A stretch of 32,936 nt of DNA from an uncultured Acetatifactor sp. (GCA_910587755.1 CAJUNZ010000012.1:9854-42789), one strand, 5' to 3'. Shown: positions 1 through 8,437, counted from the first letter of the stretch. Notes: generated by a model from the letters alone, not told the origin. Numbers and translations: made by a program.

Positions 1-1
1 A

Positions 2-67
2 AATGCCCGGAAGAATATACAGCAGCATGCCCTAAGGTGCTGAATATTGCTTCCCGTAGAGGGCATT
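2..67. repeat. Long imperfect inverted repeat (hairpin) at the left edge
   Basis: Bases 2-8 pair with 61-67, 9-13 with 50-54, 14-18 with 44-48 and 20-24 with 38-42, giving 22 base pairs around a 13-base apical loop with a six-base bulge at 55-60. No U-run follows on either strand, so it is not a canonical intrinsic terminator. One frame is open through it (stop at 67-69), so it might instead be the tail of an upstream gene, but the residues match nothing I recognise. It lies 36 bases before the buk start and may act as an mRNA element or be a small repeat. Confidence 0.5.
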
Positions 68-102
68 GAAGGAAGAGCGCGGAACTGGAATAGGAGAGCA
101 AG

Positions 103-1170
103 ATGTCTGTTAAAAGTTTGATCATCAATCCGGGTTCTACCTCCACCAAGATCGGCGTGTTTGAGGATGAGACCCTTTTATTTGAAGAGACCCTGAGGCA
201 TACCACAGAAGAGATCGGCAGGTATGGGGCCATTGTGGAGCAGAAGGATTTTCGCAAAAAGATCATCACGGACCTTCTGGAATCCAGGAATTTTGACATT
301 AAGAGCCTGAATGTGGTGGTGGGCAGGGGAGGAATGCTCAAGCCCATTCCCGGCGGCACCTACGCGGTGACGGATGCTCTTCTGGAGGACCTGAAGAAGG
401 GAGTTCAGGGGCAGCATGCCTCCAACCTGGGAGGCATCCTTGCCAGGGAGATCGGCGATTCCATAGGAGTGCCTTCCTACATCGTGGATCCGGTGGTGGT
501 GGATGAGCTCATGCCCATCGCCAGATATTCCGGCGTGCCGGAGCTGCCCAGAGTGAGTATTTTCCACGCCCTGAACCAGAAGGCGGTGGCAAAGCGCTAT
601 GCAAAGGAGAGCGGAAAGCCCTATGAGTCCCTGCGCCTGATTGTGGTCCACATGGGCGGCGGCGTGTCTGTGGGAGCCCATGAGAACGGACAGGTGGTGG
701 ATGTGTTCAACGCCCTGGACGGCGACGGCGCTTTCTCCCCCGAGCGGGCGGGCGGCGTTCCCAGCGGAGCTCTGATTAAGATGTGCTTCTCCGGCCAGTA
801 CACGGAGAAGGAAGTCTATGGCAAGGTGGTGGGAAAGGGCGGCTTCAACGCCTACCTGGGCACCAACGACATGCGCGAAGTAACAAAGCGCGCCAATGAG
901 GGGGACGCCCTGGCTGCAGAGTCCAAGCAGGCGTTCCTGCTGCAGGTGGCCAAGGACATTGGCTCCATGGCCTGTGTGCTGAATGGTAAGGTGGATCAGA
1001 TCATTGTCACCGGCGGTATTGCCTACGGCGCTGATGTGGTGAATGCCCTGAAGGAGAGGGCGGAGTGGATTGCACCTTTTACCGTATATCCCGGCGAGGA
1101 CGAACTGCTTGCCCTGGCCCAGGGTGCCCTCCGTGTGCTGTCCGGCGAGGAGGAGCCCAAAGCATATTAA
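103..1170 (+). CDS. buk: Butyrate kinase
   Basis: Catalyses butyryl phosphate + ADP = butyrate + ATP (reversible), the last step of the phosphotransbutyrylase/kinase route of butyrate formation in the cytoplasm. The 355-residue length is normal for the family. The acetokinase-fold phosphate motif NPGSTSTK is at residues 9-16, and the second phosphate loop HMGGG is near residue 183. A GGxxxG-rich nucleotide-binding end (VTGGIAYG) lies near residue 302. The ATG at 103 has AGGAGA at 92-97. No phosphate butyryltransferase gene is visible; it could lie just left of the window. Branched-chain acyl kinase activity is an alternative within the same family. Confidence 0.93.
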   Translation: MSVKSLIINPGSTSTKIGVFEDETLLFEETLRHTTEEIGRYGAIVEQKDFRKKIITDLLESRNFDIKSLNVVVGRGGMLKPIPGGTYAVTDALLEDLKKGVQGQHASNLGGILAREIGDSIGVPSYIVDPVVVDELMPIARYSGVPELPRVSIFHALNQKAVAKRYAKESGKPYESLRLIVVHMGGGVSVGAHENGQVVDVFNALDGDGAFSPERAGGVPSGALIKMCFSGQYTEKEVYGKVVGKGGFNAYLGTNDMREVTKRANEGDALAAESKQAFLLQVAKDIGSMACVLNGKVDQIIVTGGIAYGADVVNALKERAEWIAPFTVYPGEDELLALAQGALRVLSGEEEPKAY

Positions 1171-1201
1171 GGAATTGCGATTCCTAAGTACAACCAATGT
1201 G

Positions 1202-1237
1202 GCGGGGGCTGTGTAAAGCAGGCCTCCGCTGTTTGTT
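1202..1237 (+). terminator. Possible rho-independent terminator after buk
   Basis: GCGGGGGC at 1202-1209 pairs with GCCTCCGC at 1222-1229 (eight pairs, one G-U), followed by a T-rich stretch TGTTTGTT at 1230-1237. The U-tract is interrupted and runs directly into the ktrB ribosome-binding region, so termination may be partial. Confidence 0.45.
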
Positions 1238-1245
1238 GGGGAAAT

Positions 1246-2613
1246 GTGGACGAAAAAATGAAGATAAGTAAAAATATGTGGCAGAGTATCTCTCCCATGA
1301 AGATCATTCTGGGAGGTTATCTGGCCATTATCCTTGTGGGAACCATGCTGCTTGCCCTGCCCATTGCCTCCAGAGGGCCGGGGGGAACGCCGGTTTCAGA
1401 CTGCTTTTTTACCGCCACTTCCGCCACCTGTGTGACAGGGCTGATAAGGTATGACACATTCACCCACTGGACGCTTTTCGGGCAGCTGGTGATTCTGGCC
1501 ATGATCCAGGTGGGCGGGGTGGGATTTATGACGGTGGCCATCCTGGTGATGGTGTATACCAAGAAAAAGATCACTTTAAGCCAGCGATCCCTGATGCAGA
1601 ATTCCATCTCCGCCCCTCAGATTGGGGGCATTGTGCGGATGACCAAGTTCATTGCCAAAGGGACCCTGGCCGTGGAACTGGCGGGGGCCTGTCTTCTGGC
1701 CCCCTGGTTTATCCCCAGATTCGGAGTGGGGAAGGGGATTTATTTTTCCCTCTTTCACGCCGTGTCGGCCTTCTGCAATGGAGGGTTTGATCTTATGGGG
1801 GGTACCACAGGAGAGTATTCTTCCCTCACGGGAGCCGCAGGGGACTGGTATGTGTGCACGGTCATAATGGTGCTGATTGTTCTGGGAGGACTGGGATTTT
1901 TTGTTTGGCACGATGTGATTGAACACAAGTTTCACATTGGAAGATTTGAGCTTCAGAGCAAGATGGTGCTCTCCATCAGTGCCGTGCTGATCCTGGCAGG
2001 CGCTGCGGCGCTGGCGGCTCTGGAATGGGAGGGGACCCTGTTTGCGGACATGACCCCTCTGCAGAAGATTCACGGGAGCCTGTTCCAGTCGGTGTCGGTG
2101 AGGACGGCGGGTTTTAACACGGTGGATCTGGCGGGACTGAAAGAAGGTTCCCTGTTTGTGATGGTGTGCCTTATGTTTATCGGCGGATCCACAGGATCCA
2201 CCGCAGGGGGTATCAAGACCACCACTTTCTGGGTTCTCTGCATCAGCATTCTGGCCACGTTCCGCCGGAAGAAGAACATTGAGATGTTTGGGCGCAGGAT
2301 GGAAGAGGGGATTACCAGGACGGCTTCCTGTGTCTTTATGACATATCTGCTCCTGACGTCGGCTGTCAGTGTCATTATCTCGGCGGTGGAGGATCTGCCT
2401 CTGCTGACAGCCATGTTTGAGTCGGTGTCCGCCATGGCTACGGTGGGGCTGACCCTGGGGGTTACGCCATCCCTGGGGATGCTTTCCAAGCTTCTTCTGG
2501 CATTTTTAATGCTCTGCGGCAGGGTGGGATCCATCACCATGCTTCTGGCATTTTCCTCGGAGAAGAGGGTGACAAATTCCAGGCTGCCCCTGGAAAAGGT
2601 GCAGGTGGGCTAG
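1246..2613 (+). CDS. ktrB: Ktr/Trk-type potassium uptake channel subunit
   Basis: Membrane subunit of a Ktr-type K+ (possibly Na+-coupled) uptake system. The 455 residues form the expected four repeated M1-P-M2 units, with the selectivity-filter signatures TCVTGL (about residue 60), FCNGGFD (about 174), TAGFNTVD (about 287) and TVGLTLG (about 399). The glycine-rich gating-loop segment GGSTGSTAGG is near 313. The start is taken as GTG at 1246; ATG at 1258 (MKISKNMW) is also possible, and neither has a strong ribosome binding site apart from GGGGAAA at 1238-1244. The RCK subunit ktrA follows 55 bases downstream, which supports Ktr rather than a stand-alone Trk. No c-di-AMP riboswitch fits in the 75-base upstream gap. 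Confidence 0.92.
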   Translation: MDEKMKISKNMWQSISPMKIILGGYLAIILVGTMLLALPIASRGPGGTPVSDCFFTATSATCVTGLIRYDTFTHWTLFGQLVILAMIQVGGVGFMTVAILVMVYTKKKITLSQRSLMQNSISAPQIGGIVRMTKFIAKGTLAVELAGACLLAPWFIPRFGVGKGIYFSLFHAVSAFCNGGFDLMGGTTGEYSSLTGAAGDWYVCTVIMVLIVLGGLGFFVWHDVIEHKFHIGRFELQSKMVLSISAVLILAGAAALAALEWEGTLFADMTPLQKIHGSLFQSVSVRTAGFNTVDLAGLKEGSLFVMVCLMFIGGSTGSTAGGIKTTTFWVLCISILATFRRKKNIEMFGRRMEEGITRTASCVFMTYLLLTSAVSVIISAVEDLPLLTAMFESVSAMATVGLTLGVTPSLGMLSKLLLAFLMLCGRVGSITMLLAFSSEKRVTNSRLPLEKVQVG

Positions 2614-2668
2614 ACTGACATGCTCTGAAAGTGTTTTGCTGCCGCAAAAGGCAGGAAGGATGCGGGAT

Positions 2669-3310
2669 ATGAAATCAATACTGGTTATCGGCCTTGGCCG
2701 CTTTGGGCGGCATATGGCGCAGAAATTTATAGAGAACGGCAATGAAGTGCTGGCCGTGGAGTGGAAGGAGGAGCGGGCGGACGCGGCGGTGGGCAGCATC
2801 CGTCAGATCCTCATAGGGGACGCCACGGACGAAAGATTTATGGACTCCCTGGGCATTGACAATTTTGACCTGGCGGTCATCGCCATCAGCGAGAATTTTC
2901 AGACAGTGCTGGAGGTGACAGTGCTTTTGAAGGATCTGGGCTGCAAGTACATTGTGGCCAGGGCCACCAGGGACGTACACAAGAAGCTGCTCCTGCGCAA
3001 CGGGGCGGACTATGTGTCCTATGCGGAGCGGGAGGTGGCGGAGCGGCTTGCCATCAAGTTTGGCGCGGATACCATTTTTGACTATGTGGAGCTGACGCCG
3101 GAGGTAGGGATCTATGAGATCGCAATTCCCGAGAAGTGGGTGGGAAAAAGCATTGTGGAGCTTTCCATCCGCAGCGAGTACCATGTGAGCGTCATGGCCA
3201 CCAAGAAACAGAACAAGATATTTCCCCTGCCCCACCCGGATCATGTGTTTGATGATGACGAGAGCGTTATTGTCATGGGCAGCGCCAGGCATATTGAGGC
3301 CATCACATAA
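2669..3310 (+). CDS. ktrA: Ktr/Trk potassium uptake regulatory subunit (RCK protein)
   Basis: Cytoplasmic ring-forming subunit that gates KtrB in response to nucleotides. An RCK_N Rossmann domain covers about residues 1-125, starting with the dinucleotide-binding motif VIGLGRFG, with an acidic residue at the end of beta-2 (VEWKEE) and GDATD further on. An RCK_C (TrkA_C) domain fills the rest, a c-di-AMP target in Gram-positive relatives. The length is 213 residues. ATG 2669 is chosen because AGGAAGG at 2653-2659 sits 9 bases upstream; an ATG at 2660 would be directly on the SD. A small hairpin (2634-2649, TTTTGC/GCAAAA) lies in the ktrB-ktrA gap. Confidence 0.92.
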   Translation: MKSILVIGLGRFGRHMAQKFIENGNEVLAVEWKEERADAAVGSIRQILIGDATDERFMDSLGIDNFDLAVIAISENFQTVLEVTVLLKDLGCKYIVARATRDVHKKLLLRNGADYVSYAEREVAERLAIKFGADTIFDYVELTPEVGIYEIAIPEKWVGKSIVELSIRSEYHVSVMATKKQNKIFPLPHPDHVFDDDESVIVMGSARHIEAIT

Positions 3311-3359
3311 TGGGACCGTGCAGGGGCCGGAGAGAACAAGAAAGAGAGTGTGAGACATC

Positions 3360-4916
3360 ATGAGTACGGTTGAGGGCGGCAGAAAGCTTGGGGGGATCAA
3401 GACGGTGGTCTATGGCAGGACGGTCGTGATTCTGCTTGGATTTCTGGCGCAGCTGGCACTGTTGTATGTGGGATATATTCTGCTGAGAAATTACGGTTAT
3501 GTGACTTATGGGCTGTTCCTGACGGTGACTGCCGTGGCGGTGCTGTATATCTTTAACGCGCCTGGAAATCCGGATCTGAAGCTTTCGTGGATGCTTCCCA
3601 TCGCTGTTCTCCCTGTCTTTGGAGCTATCTTTTATGTGACCATCTCTGCCCAGCCAGGCATCAAGGTTATGTACAACCGGCTGAAGGCGCTGTCGGAGTA
3701 CACGAAGAAATATGTGCTTCCCGGAGGGGAAGCCGGGGACAGGCTGCGGGCGGAGTGCCGCCATATGGGGCAGCTTGCCCATTACCTGGAGAATTACGAT
3801 AACAGTCCTGTGTATGACGCCGGCGTGGTGAAATATTATCCCCTGGGTGACTGCCAGTATGTGGACATGATGGAGGAGCTTGGGAAGGCGGAAAAGTTTA
3901 TTTTTATGGAATTTTTCATTGTGGCGGAGGGCCGGATGCTGGAGACGATTCTGGCTCTGCTGCGGGAGAAGGCCCGGCAGGGGGTGGAGGTGCGCTTTAT
4001 GTGCGACGGCACCAATGTGCTTTGGAACCTGCCGGGCTCCTTTCCCAGGATGCTGGAGCAGGAGGGCATTCGCTGCAAGATGTTTGCGCCCATCAAGCCC
4101 ATTTTCTCCCCCCATTACAATAACAGGGACCACCGCAAGATTCTGGTCATTGACGGCAGGGTGGCCTTTACAGGGGGGATCAACCTGGCGGATGAATATA
4201 TCAACGGGAAAGTGCGGTTCGGGCACTGGAAGGATGCGGGGATCATGGTAAAAGGGGAGGCCGTGGAGCGGTTTACCCACATGTTCCTGGAGATGTGGAA
4301 CGAATCGGAGAAGAAGGCGGAAGACTATGAGAGATACCTGACGCCGGATCAGGGCCAGGGGCCAGGGGACGGCTATGTGATCCCCTACAGTGTCTGCCCC
4401 CTGGGGCCGGAGCGGGTGGGGGAGAGGGTTTATCTGGATATTATTCATATGGCCCACTCTTACGTCCACATTATGACACCATACCTGATTCTGGACTATC
4501 AGATGCAGATGGCCCTCTCCTATGCGGCCAAGAGAGGGGTGGAGGTGGTCATTATCATGCCCCGGATTCCGGACAAGAAATATGCGTTTGTGCTGGCCAA
4601 AACCTACTACAATCCCCTTCTGGAGGCCGGGGTGAGGATCTTTGAGTACGAGCCGGGCTTTGTCCATGCGAAAGTGTTTGTGTCGGATGATGAGAAGGCA
4701 GTGGTTGGCACGGTGAATCTGGACTTCCGCAGTCTCTATCACCATTTTGAGTGCGGCCTGGTGCTCTATCGGAATTCCCAGGTGGCGCAGGTGGAGCGGG
4801 ATGTGCAGGACACGTTGGAGAAATGTATTGAGATAGGGCTGGAGGACTATAAAAAGCTGAAGCTCACGGACCGGATGCTGGGAAGGGTGATGCGGTTTGT
4901 GGCTCCGCTGATGTAG
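3360..4916 (+). CDS. cls: Cardiolipin synthase, phospholipase D family
   Basis: Makes cardiolipin from two phosphatidylglycerols (or an equivalent phosphatidyl transfer) at the membrane. Three hydrophobic segments lie in about the first 100 residues. The two PLD catalytic motifs follow, HRKILVID near residue 257 and HAKVFVSD near residue 435, each HxKxxxxD. The 518 residues match bacterial Cls enzymes. The SD is weak (GAGAG about 12 bases before ATG). It follows ktrA by 49 bases and ends 7 bases before a strong terminator, so it is probably the last gene of a ktrB-ktrA-cls unit. Co-location with K+ uptake suggests a shared osmotic or envelope role, which is inference. Confidence 0.92.
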   Translation: MSTVEGGRKLGGIKTVVYGRTVVILLGFLAQLALLYVGYILLRNYGYVTYGLFLTVTAVAVLYIFNAPGNPDLKLSWMLPIAVLPVFGAIFYVTISAQPGIKVMYNRLKALSEYTKKYVLPGGEAGDRLRAECRHMGQLAHYLENYDNSPVYDAGVVKYYPLGDCQYVDMMEELGKAEKFIFMEFFIVAEGRMLETILALLREKARQGVEVRFMCDGTNVLWNLPGSFPRMLEQEGIRCKMFAPIKPIFSPHYNNRDHRKILVIDGRVAFTGGINLADEYINGKVRFGHWKDAGIMVKGEAVERFTHMFLEMWNESEKKAEDYERYLTPDQGQGPGDGYVIPYSVCPLGPERVGERVYLDIIHMAHSYVHIMTPYLILDYQMQMALSYAAKRGVEVVIIMPRIPDKKYAFVLAKTYYNPLLEAGVRIFEYEPGFVHAKVFVSDDEKAVVGTVNLDFRSLYHHFECGLVLYRNSQVAQVERDVQDTLEKCIEIGLEDYKKLKLTDRMLGRVMRFVAPLM

Positions 4917-4922
4917 TAGTCC

Positions 4923-4945
4923 GGGCGGATTTCCGCCCTTTTTTT
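4923..4945 (+). terminator. Rho-independent terminator after cls
   Basis: GGGCGG (4923-4928) pairs with CCGCCC (4933-4938) across an ATTT loop and is followed at once by seven T (4939-4945). It starts 7 bases after the cls stop codon. Confidence 0.93.
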
Positions 4946-5003
4946 ATGCGCGCACGGGGGCGGAGAGGGAACCTTCCCTTTTGGATGAGTATGGGTTCCG
5001 GCA

Positions 5004-5031
5004 GAACTTTCCGGGGTCAAAAGTCGTCTAT
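5004..5031 (+). promoter_or_regulatory. Candidate ECF-type promoter (GAAC-N17-CGTC)
   Basis: GAACTT at 5004-5009 and CGTCTAT at 5025-5031 give GAAC-17 bases-CGTC, the general spacing and sequence of promoters read by Gram-positive ECF sigma factors. It stands 80 bases before the start of an ECF sigma gene, and no good sigma-A promoter was seen between the cls terminator and that gene. Autoregulation is therefore plausible but unproven. Confidence 0.35.
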
Positions 5032-5110
5032 AGAACAGGGACATAAATGCCCTGGGGCTTTGGCGGCAGGCTCAAAGACAAGGCTGGAATCAGCGATAGG
5101 AGAACGGACA

Positions 5111-5671
5111 GTGAGAGATGGGGAAATACTGGATTTGTACTGGGCCAGGGAGGAGCGGGCGATTCTGGAGACTCAGGCCTCTTATGGAAGATACTGTTAT
5201 AGCATTGCCTGGCATATCCTGCACATGAGAGAGGATGCGGATGAGTGTGTAAACGACACCTGGCTGAGGGCCTGGAATGCTATACCGCCCAGGAGGCCCG
5301 GCCGCCTGGGGGTGTTTTTGGGGACTATCACCAGGAACCTTGCCCTGGACAGGTGGAAGGAGCGGCATGCGGCCAAGAGAGGCAGCGGGGAGATGGTTCT
5401 GGCTTTAGAGGAGCTTGCGGAGTGCATCCCTGACAGGCGCAGCACGGAGGATGCGGTGGAGGCGGCGGAGCTGAAGAGGCTGCTGAACCAGTTTCTGGGC
5501 GGTCTGTCCCAGAAGGACTGCAGCGTGTTCCTGCGTCGTTACTGGTATGTGGAGGAGTACAGTGAAATTGCAAAACACTGCGGCATGAAACTGAATACAG
5601 TGAAGACTTCCCTGTACCGCACCAGGACGAAGCTTCGGGAGTATCTGGAACAGGAGGGAGTGAGGGTATGA
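5111..5671 (+). CDS. ECF-subfamily RNA polymerase sigma factor
   Basis: Alternative sigma-70 family factor of the ECF type (sigma2 and sigma4 only), 186 residues. Sigma region 2 covers about residues 20-90, with DADECVNDTWLRAWNAIP matching the conserved core and promoter-melting segment. Region 4 (about 125-180) carries a helix-turn-helix reading YSEIAKHCGMKLNTVKTSL. The reading frame is open much further upstream, but GTG 5111 is the likely start: AGGAGA at 5098-5103 is 7 bases away and the encoded start (VRDGEILDLY) fits this class. The downstream gene overlaps by 4 bases and is probably its anti-sigma partner. Stimulus and regulon are unknown. Confidence 0.88.
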   Translation: MRDGEILDLYWAREERAILETQASYGRYCYSIAWHILHMREDADECVNDTWLRAWNAIPPRRPGRLGVFLGTITRNLALDRWKERHAAKRGSGEMVLALEELAECIPDRRSTEDAVEAAELKRLLNQFLGGLSQKDCSVFLRRYWYVEEYSEIAKHCGMKLNTVKTSLYRTRTKLREYLEQEGVRV

Positions 5672-6576
5672 GCGCGGAACATGGGGGCCAAAACGGCATG
5701 GAAAGACAAAGGGATAAGCAGAAGGCCGGGGAGACACAGAGAAGCACCGGGGCACAGTGTGAGGAGAACGCCGGGCAGCAGGCGCTGAGGATCATGGAAG
5801 CCCTCTCCGGGGTGGATGAGGAACTGCTGGAGCGCTGTATGCAGGAGGAAAGGGGGGAGACCTGGAACAAAGGGCTTTTGCCTCGGTCTGTGGGCTCCTT
5901 TTGGCGGGCCAGGCCCTGGGCGGCGGTTCTGTGTCTGGCGGCGGCAGGAGCGGCAGTCCTGGGAGGATATGGTCTGTCCGGCGGTGGGCCTGCCAATCTT
6001 TCCGGAACTTCCCCCGACGGGGAGGCAGGAGCCCGGGGTGTTCCGGCCCTGGAGGCGGAGGTGGACGGGGAGGCAGGGGCTTTGGCCCAGGACCAGCTTT
6101 CAGGGCAGGAAGCCGGCGCAGGGGGCGGCTGTTCCGTGGAAGAGGAGTATTCGCTGGAGGAGGCCAGGGCTCTGGAGGGGCTGGGCGATTACATTCCCGG
6201 CAGTCTTCCGGAAGGGTATGCCTTTGAGAGGGCGGTTTTATATTCTGAAGAGGAAGGGGAGAGTCTGACAGTCTTCTGGAGCAGGGGAAAGGAGCAATTG
6301 ACGCTGAAAATTCTGCGGCATGATTCTGACATTCTCCAGATCGGGACAGAGTGGGCGGATCCGGTGTATGCCCAGGAGGATCTGAGCCTGGAGGCGGTAG
6401 AGGGCTCCATGGCGCTTTCCTCTGACACGGGCGGTACTGACACAGGCGGCACCGATATACTCGAAGGAAAATTCAGTGTGCTGTATCCGGAGGGTTATTT
6501 GGTGTGGTTTGACGGAAGGGGGACAGCGGAAGAAATTTGGGATATGTTCTGTTCCATTGAGGGAAGTACGCCTTAG
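5668..6576 (+). CDS. Putative membrane-anchored anti-sigma factor
   Basis: Translationally coupled to the sigma gene (ATGA overlap). About 80 mostly hydrophilic residues, including ALRIMEALSGVDEELLERC (about 39-57), could be the cytoplasmic sigma-binding part. A single membrane segment covers about residues 84-104 (PWAAVLCLAAAGAAVLGGY). The Gly/Glu-rich outer part ends in a domain beginning near GDYIPGSLPEGYAFERA, similar in feel to the DUF4367-type domains found behind such sigma genes in Clostridia. A short GGTDT repeat occurs near the end. The role is inferred from order and architecture, not from a recognised anti-sigma fold. Its stop overlaps that of the convergent response regulator by four bases. 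Confidence 0.65.
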   Translation: MSAEHGGQNGMERQRDKQKAGETQRSTGAQCEENAGQQALRIMEALSGVDEELLERCMQEERGETWNKGLLPRSVGSFWRARPWAAVLCLAAAGAAVLGGYGLSGGGPANLSGTSPDGEAGARGVPALEAEVDGEAGALAQDQLSGQEAGAGGGCSVEEEYSLEEARALEGLGDYIPGSLPEGYAFERAVLYSEEEGESLTVFWSRGKEQLTLKILRHDSDILQIGTEWADPVYAQEDLSLEAVEGSMALSSDTGGTDTGGTDILEGKFSVLYPEGYLVWFDGRGTAEEIWDMFCSIEGSTP

Positions 6577-7268
6577 CAGATTTCGTTTTCCCTCATTCGG
6601 TATCCCACCCCGATTTCTGTGAACACATACTCGGGATGGGCGGGGTTTTTTTCAATTTTGCGGCGGATGTTGGCCATATTGACTCGAAGGATGCGGTTGT
6701 TGTCAACCATGTAGGGGCCCCATATGGCGTTCATGATGGAATCATAGGGCAGCACCCGTCCTGAATGCGCCGCCAGCAGGGTCAGGATCTGGTATTCTAT
6801 CTGGGTCAGGTGCACCCGCTCTCCCTCCAGGTGCACCGTTCTCTTTTCCATGTCAATCGCCAGGTTCAAAGCCTTGTAGAACCTGCAGGGGGCACATTCA
6901 CCGCTGTGGCGCAGGGAAGTGCGGATTCGGGCCATCAGTTCTTCGGTTCCGAAAGGCTTGGTGATATAGTCGTCGGCGCCAAGATCCAGGGCTTTCACTT
7001 TCTCTTTCTCCTCTGTCCGGGCGGAGATCACAATGACGGGAATGCGGCTTCCGCTTCGCAGCTGTGTGAGCAGGTCACAGCCATCAATGTCGGGCAGGCC
7101 CAGATCCAGCAGGATCACACTGGGGGAGAGGGAGGACACCATGCGCAGCCCGCTTCTTCCCGTGGGGGTGGTTGCCACGCGGTAGCCGTTTTTTGTCAGG
7201 GAAGCGGAAACATAGGAAGATAGGTTTTCGTCGTCTTCGATGACCAGGATATTTTTTGCAGTCGTCAT
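6573..7268 (-). CDS. OmpR/KdpE-like response regulator
   Basis: DNA-binding output protein of a two-component system, 231 residues. The receiver domain is at 1-120 with acidic pocket EDD (11-13), phospho-acceptor Asp55 in LLDLGLPDIDG, Ser82 and Lys104 in DDYITKPFG. A winged-helix Trans_reg_C domain covers about 130-228 (RVLPYDSIMNAIWG, ILRVNMANIRRKIE, IGVGYRM). ATG at 7266-7268 is chosen over longer frames because GGAGG lies 7 bases upstream inside the kinase gene, and the kinase stop overlaps it as ATGA. The LDLGLPDxDG and TKPFGxxEL wording is closest to KdpE. No kdpFABC genes are in the window, so the target is unknown. Confidence 0.9.
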   Translation of the reverse strand: MTTAKNILVIEDDENLSSYVSASLTKNGYRVATTPTGRSGLRMVSSLSPSVILLDLGLPDIDGCDLLTQLRSGSRIPVIVISARTEEKEKVKALDLGADDYITKPFGTEELMARIRTSLRHSGECAPCRFYKALNLAIDMEKRTVHLEGERVHLTQIEYQILTLLAAHSGRVLPYDSIMNAIWGPYMVDNNRILRVNMANIRRKIEKNPAHPEYVFTEIGVGYRMRENEIC

Positions 7269-8437
7269 GGTTGATCCTCCTTCCATGGCTTGGGCACAGT
7301 GAAAAGAAATTCCGCGCCGGGGGTACAGTTTTGCCCCAGGAAAGTCCCCCGGTGGGCCGCGATAATGGTCTTGCATATGGCCAGGCCTATGCCGGTGCCC
7401 TTCTGTGGGCCCAGGGGGCGGAAGGGGGCGCGGGCAGGATCCTGGAACAGGCGCTCCAGAAGTTCCTCCGGCACCCCCCGTCCGTAATCTCTCACAAGAA
7501 AAGACACGGATTCCGGCTGCTCTTCCACGGTCACGTCCACGGGCCTTGTGCTGCCTGAGTGCAGCAGGGCGTTCTCCAGCAGGTTGATGATAACCTGCTC
7601 TATCAGCACGGCATCCATGGGCAGGATAAGGATATTTTCCGGTATCTTTACCTGAATGGCACAGCCCGGATGCCGCTTTTCTATTTTCTGCAGAGCTTCT
7701 CCCACCACTTCCTCCACCAGCTCGTCGTTCTTGTTGATGGTCAGATCATTGTCCTGGATCCGTGTGATGGCCAGCAGGTTTTCCGTCAGGTTGATGAGCC
7801 AGCTGGAATCTTTGTGGATGTCTCTGACAATGTATATCCGCTCCTTTTCGCCCAGCGTATTTTTGTTCTCCAGATAGATCAGACTGTTGCCCTGGATGCC
7901 TGCCAGGGGAGTGCGCAGGTCGTGGGAGATTGCCCGCAGCAGGGTGGCTTTCATGCCCTCCAGGGGCTTGGGCTCCCCCTCCTCCCCTGCCTTCTGTTCC
8001 GGGCCGGCACCGGCTTCCGGTATGGCTGCCAGGATGTTTTCCTCCGCCGGGTCCGGCGGGGGAGCTGCTTCCGCCCGGGCTTCCGGTTCCGGATCCCAGG
8101 TCTGGGCGCCTGTCCTGTGGGAGAAAGTGTATGTGAGCACGGCCATGCCGGACATTGCCATAAACGCCGTAAAAATTCCGTTCAGGCTGTCGCGCCCGGA
8201 ATACAGCCACAGGGCGGCCAGGAGTGAATAACCTATGCCATAATAGCATTTTGCGGTGGTACAGGAGGTGAGCAGAAGGAAGAATATGAAGAAAAGCGTA
8301 GAATTTATCTGATTTTCGTGTGTAGTACGCCTGCATGTCCAAGAGAGGCATATTGCGGCCCCCGCAGAAGAGATCGCGATTAACAGGCTGGTGAAGTGCC
8401 GCCTGCATTTGGAGGACTTCAGTAGTTTCTTGAGCAT
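7265..8437 (-). CDS. Short KdpD-like sensor histidine kinase
   Basis: Membrane sensor kinase partnered with the overlapping response regulator, 390 residues. Four hydrophobic segments within about residues 15-105 resemble the DUF4118 membrane domain of KdpD. A Pro/Glu/Ala-rich linker (about 113-162) leads to the H-box ISHDLRTPL with His near 172. Then come the N-box INLLENALLHSG, G1 DYGRGVPEE and G2 GTGIGLAICKTIIAAHRG. The N-terminal KdpD sensor and USP domains are absent. Start M at 8435-8437 has GGAAG 8 bases upstream; M at 8450-8452 is an alternative with no SD. It is transcribed from the promoter at 8598-8626 through a repeat-bearing leader. Confidence 0.87.
   Translation of the reverse strand: MLKKLLKSSKCRRHFTSLLIAISSAGAAICLSWTCRRTTHENQINSTLFFIFFLLLTSCTTAKCYYGIGYSLLAALWLYSGRDSLNGIFTAFMAMSGMAVLTYTFSHRTGAQTWDPEPEARAEAAPPPDPAEENILAAIPEAGAGPEQKAGEEGEPKPLEGMKATLLRAISHDLRTPLAGIQGNSLIYLENKNTLGEKERIYIVRDIHKDSSWLINLTENLLAITRIQDNDLTINKNDELVEEVVGEALQKIEKRHPGCAIQVKIPENILILPMDAVLIEQVIINLLENALLHSGSTRPVDVTVEEQPESVSFLVRDYGRGVPEELLERLFQDPARAPFRPLGPQKGTGIGLAICKTIIAAHRGTFLGQNCTPGAEFLFTVPKPWKEDQP

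Noticed and set aside
178..1197. 339-codon antisense open frame
   Set aside because: Shadow of butyrate kinase, without recognisable domains.
1171..1245. Possible c-di-AMP (ydaO-type) riboswitch before ktrB
   Set aside because: The gap is only 75 bases and contains just a simple hairpin; the riboswitch needs well over 100 bases.
3303..4745. 480-codon open frame on the minus strand
   Set aside because: Antisense to the cardiolipin synthase gene, whose two HxKxxxxD motifs leave no doubt; composition is that of a shadow frame.
4946..5110. Longer N-terminus for the ECF sigma factor
   Set aside because: The extra 55 residues are low-complexity and unlike the family. GTG 5111 has a well-spaced AGGAGA, and the candidate promoter lies inside the extension.
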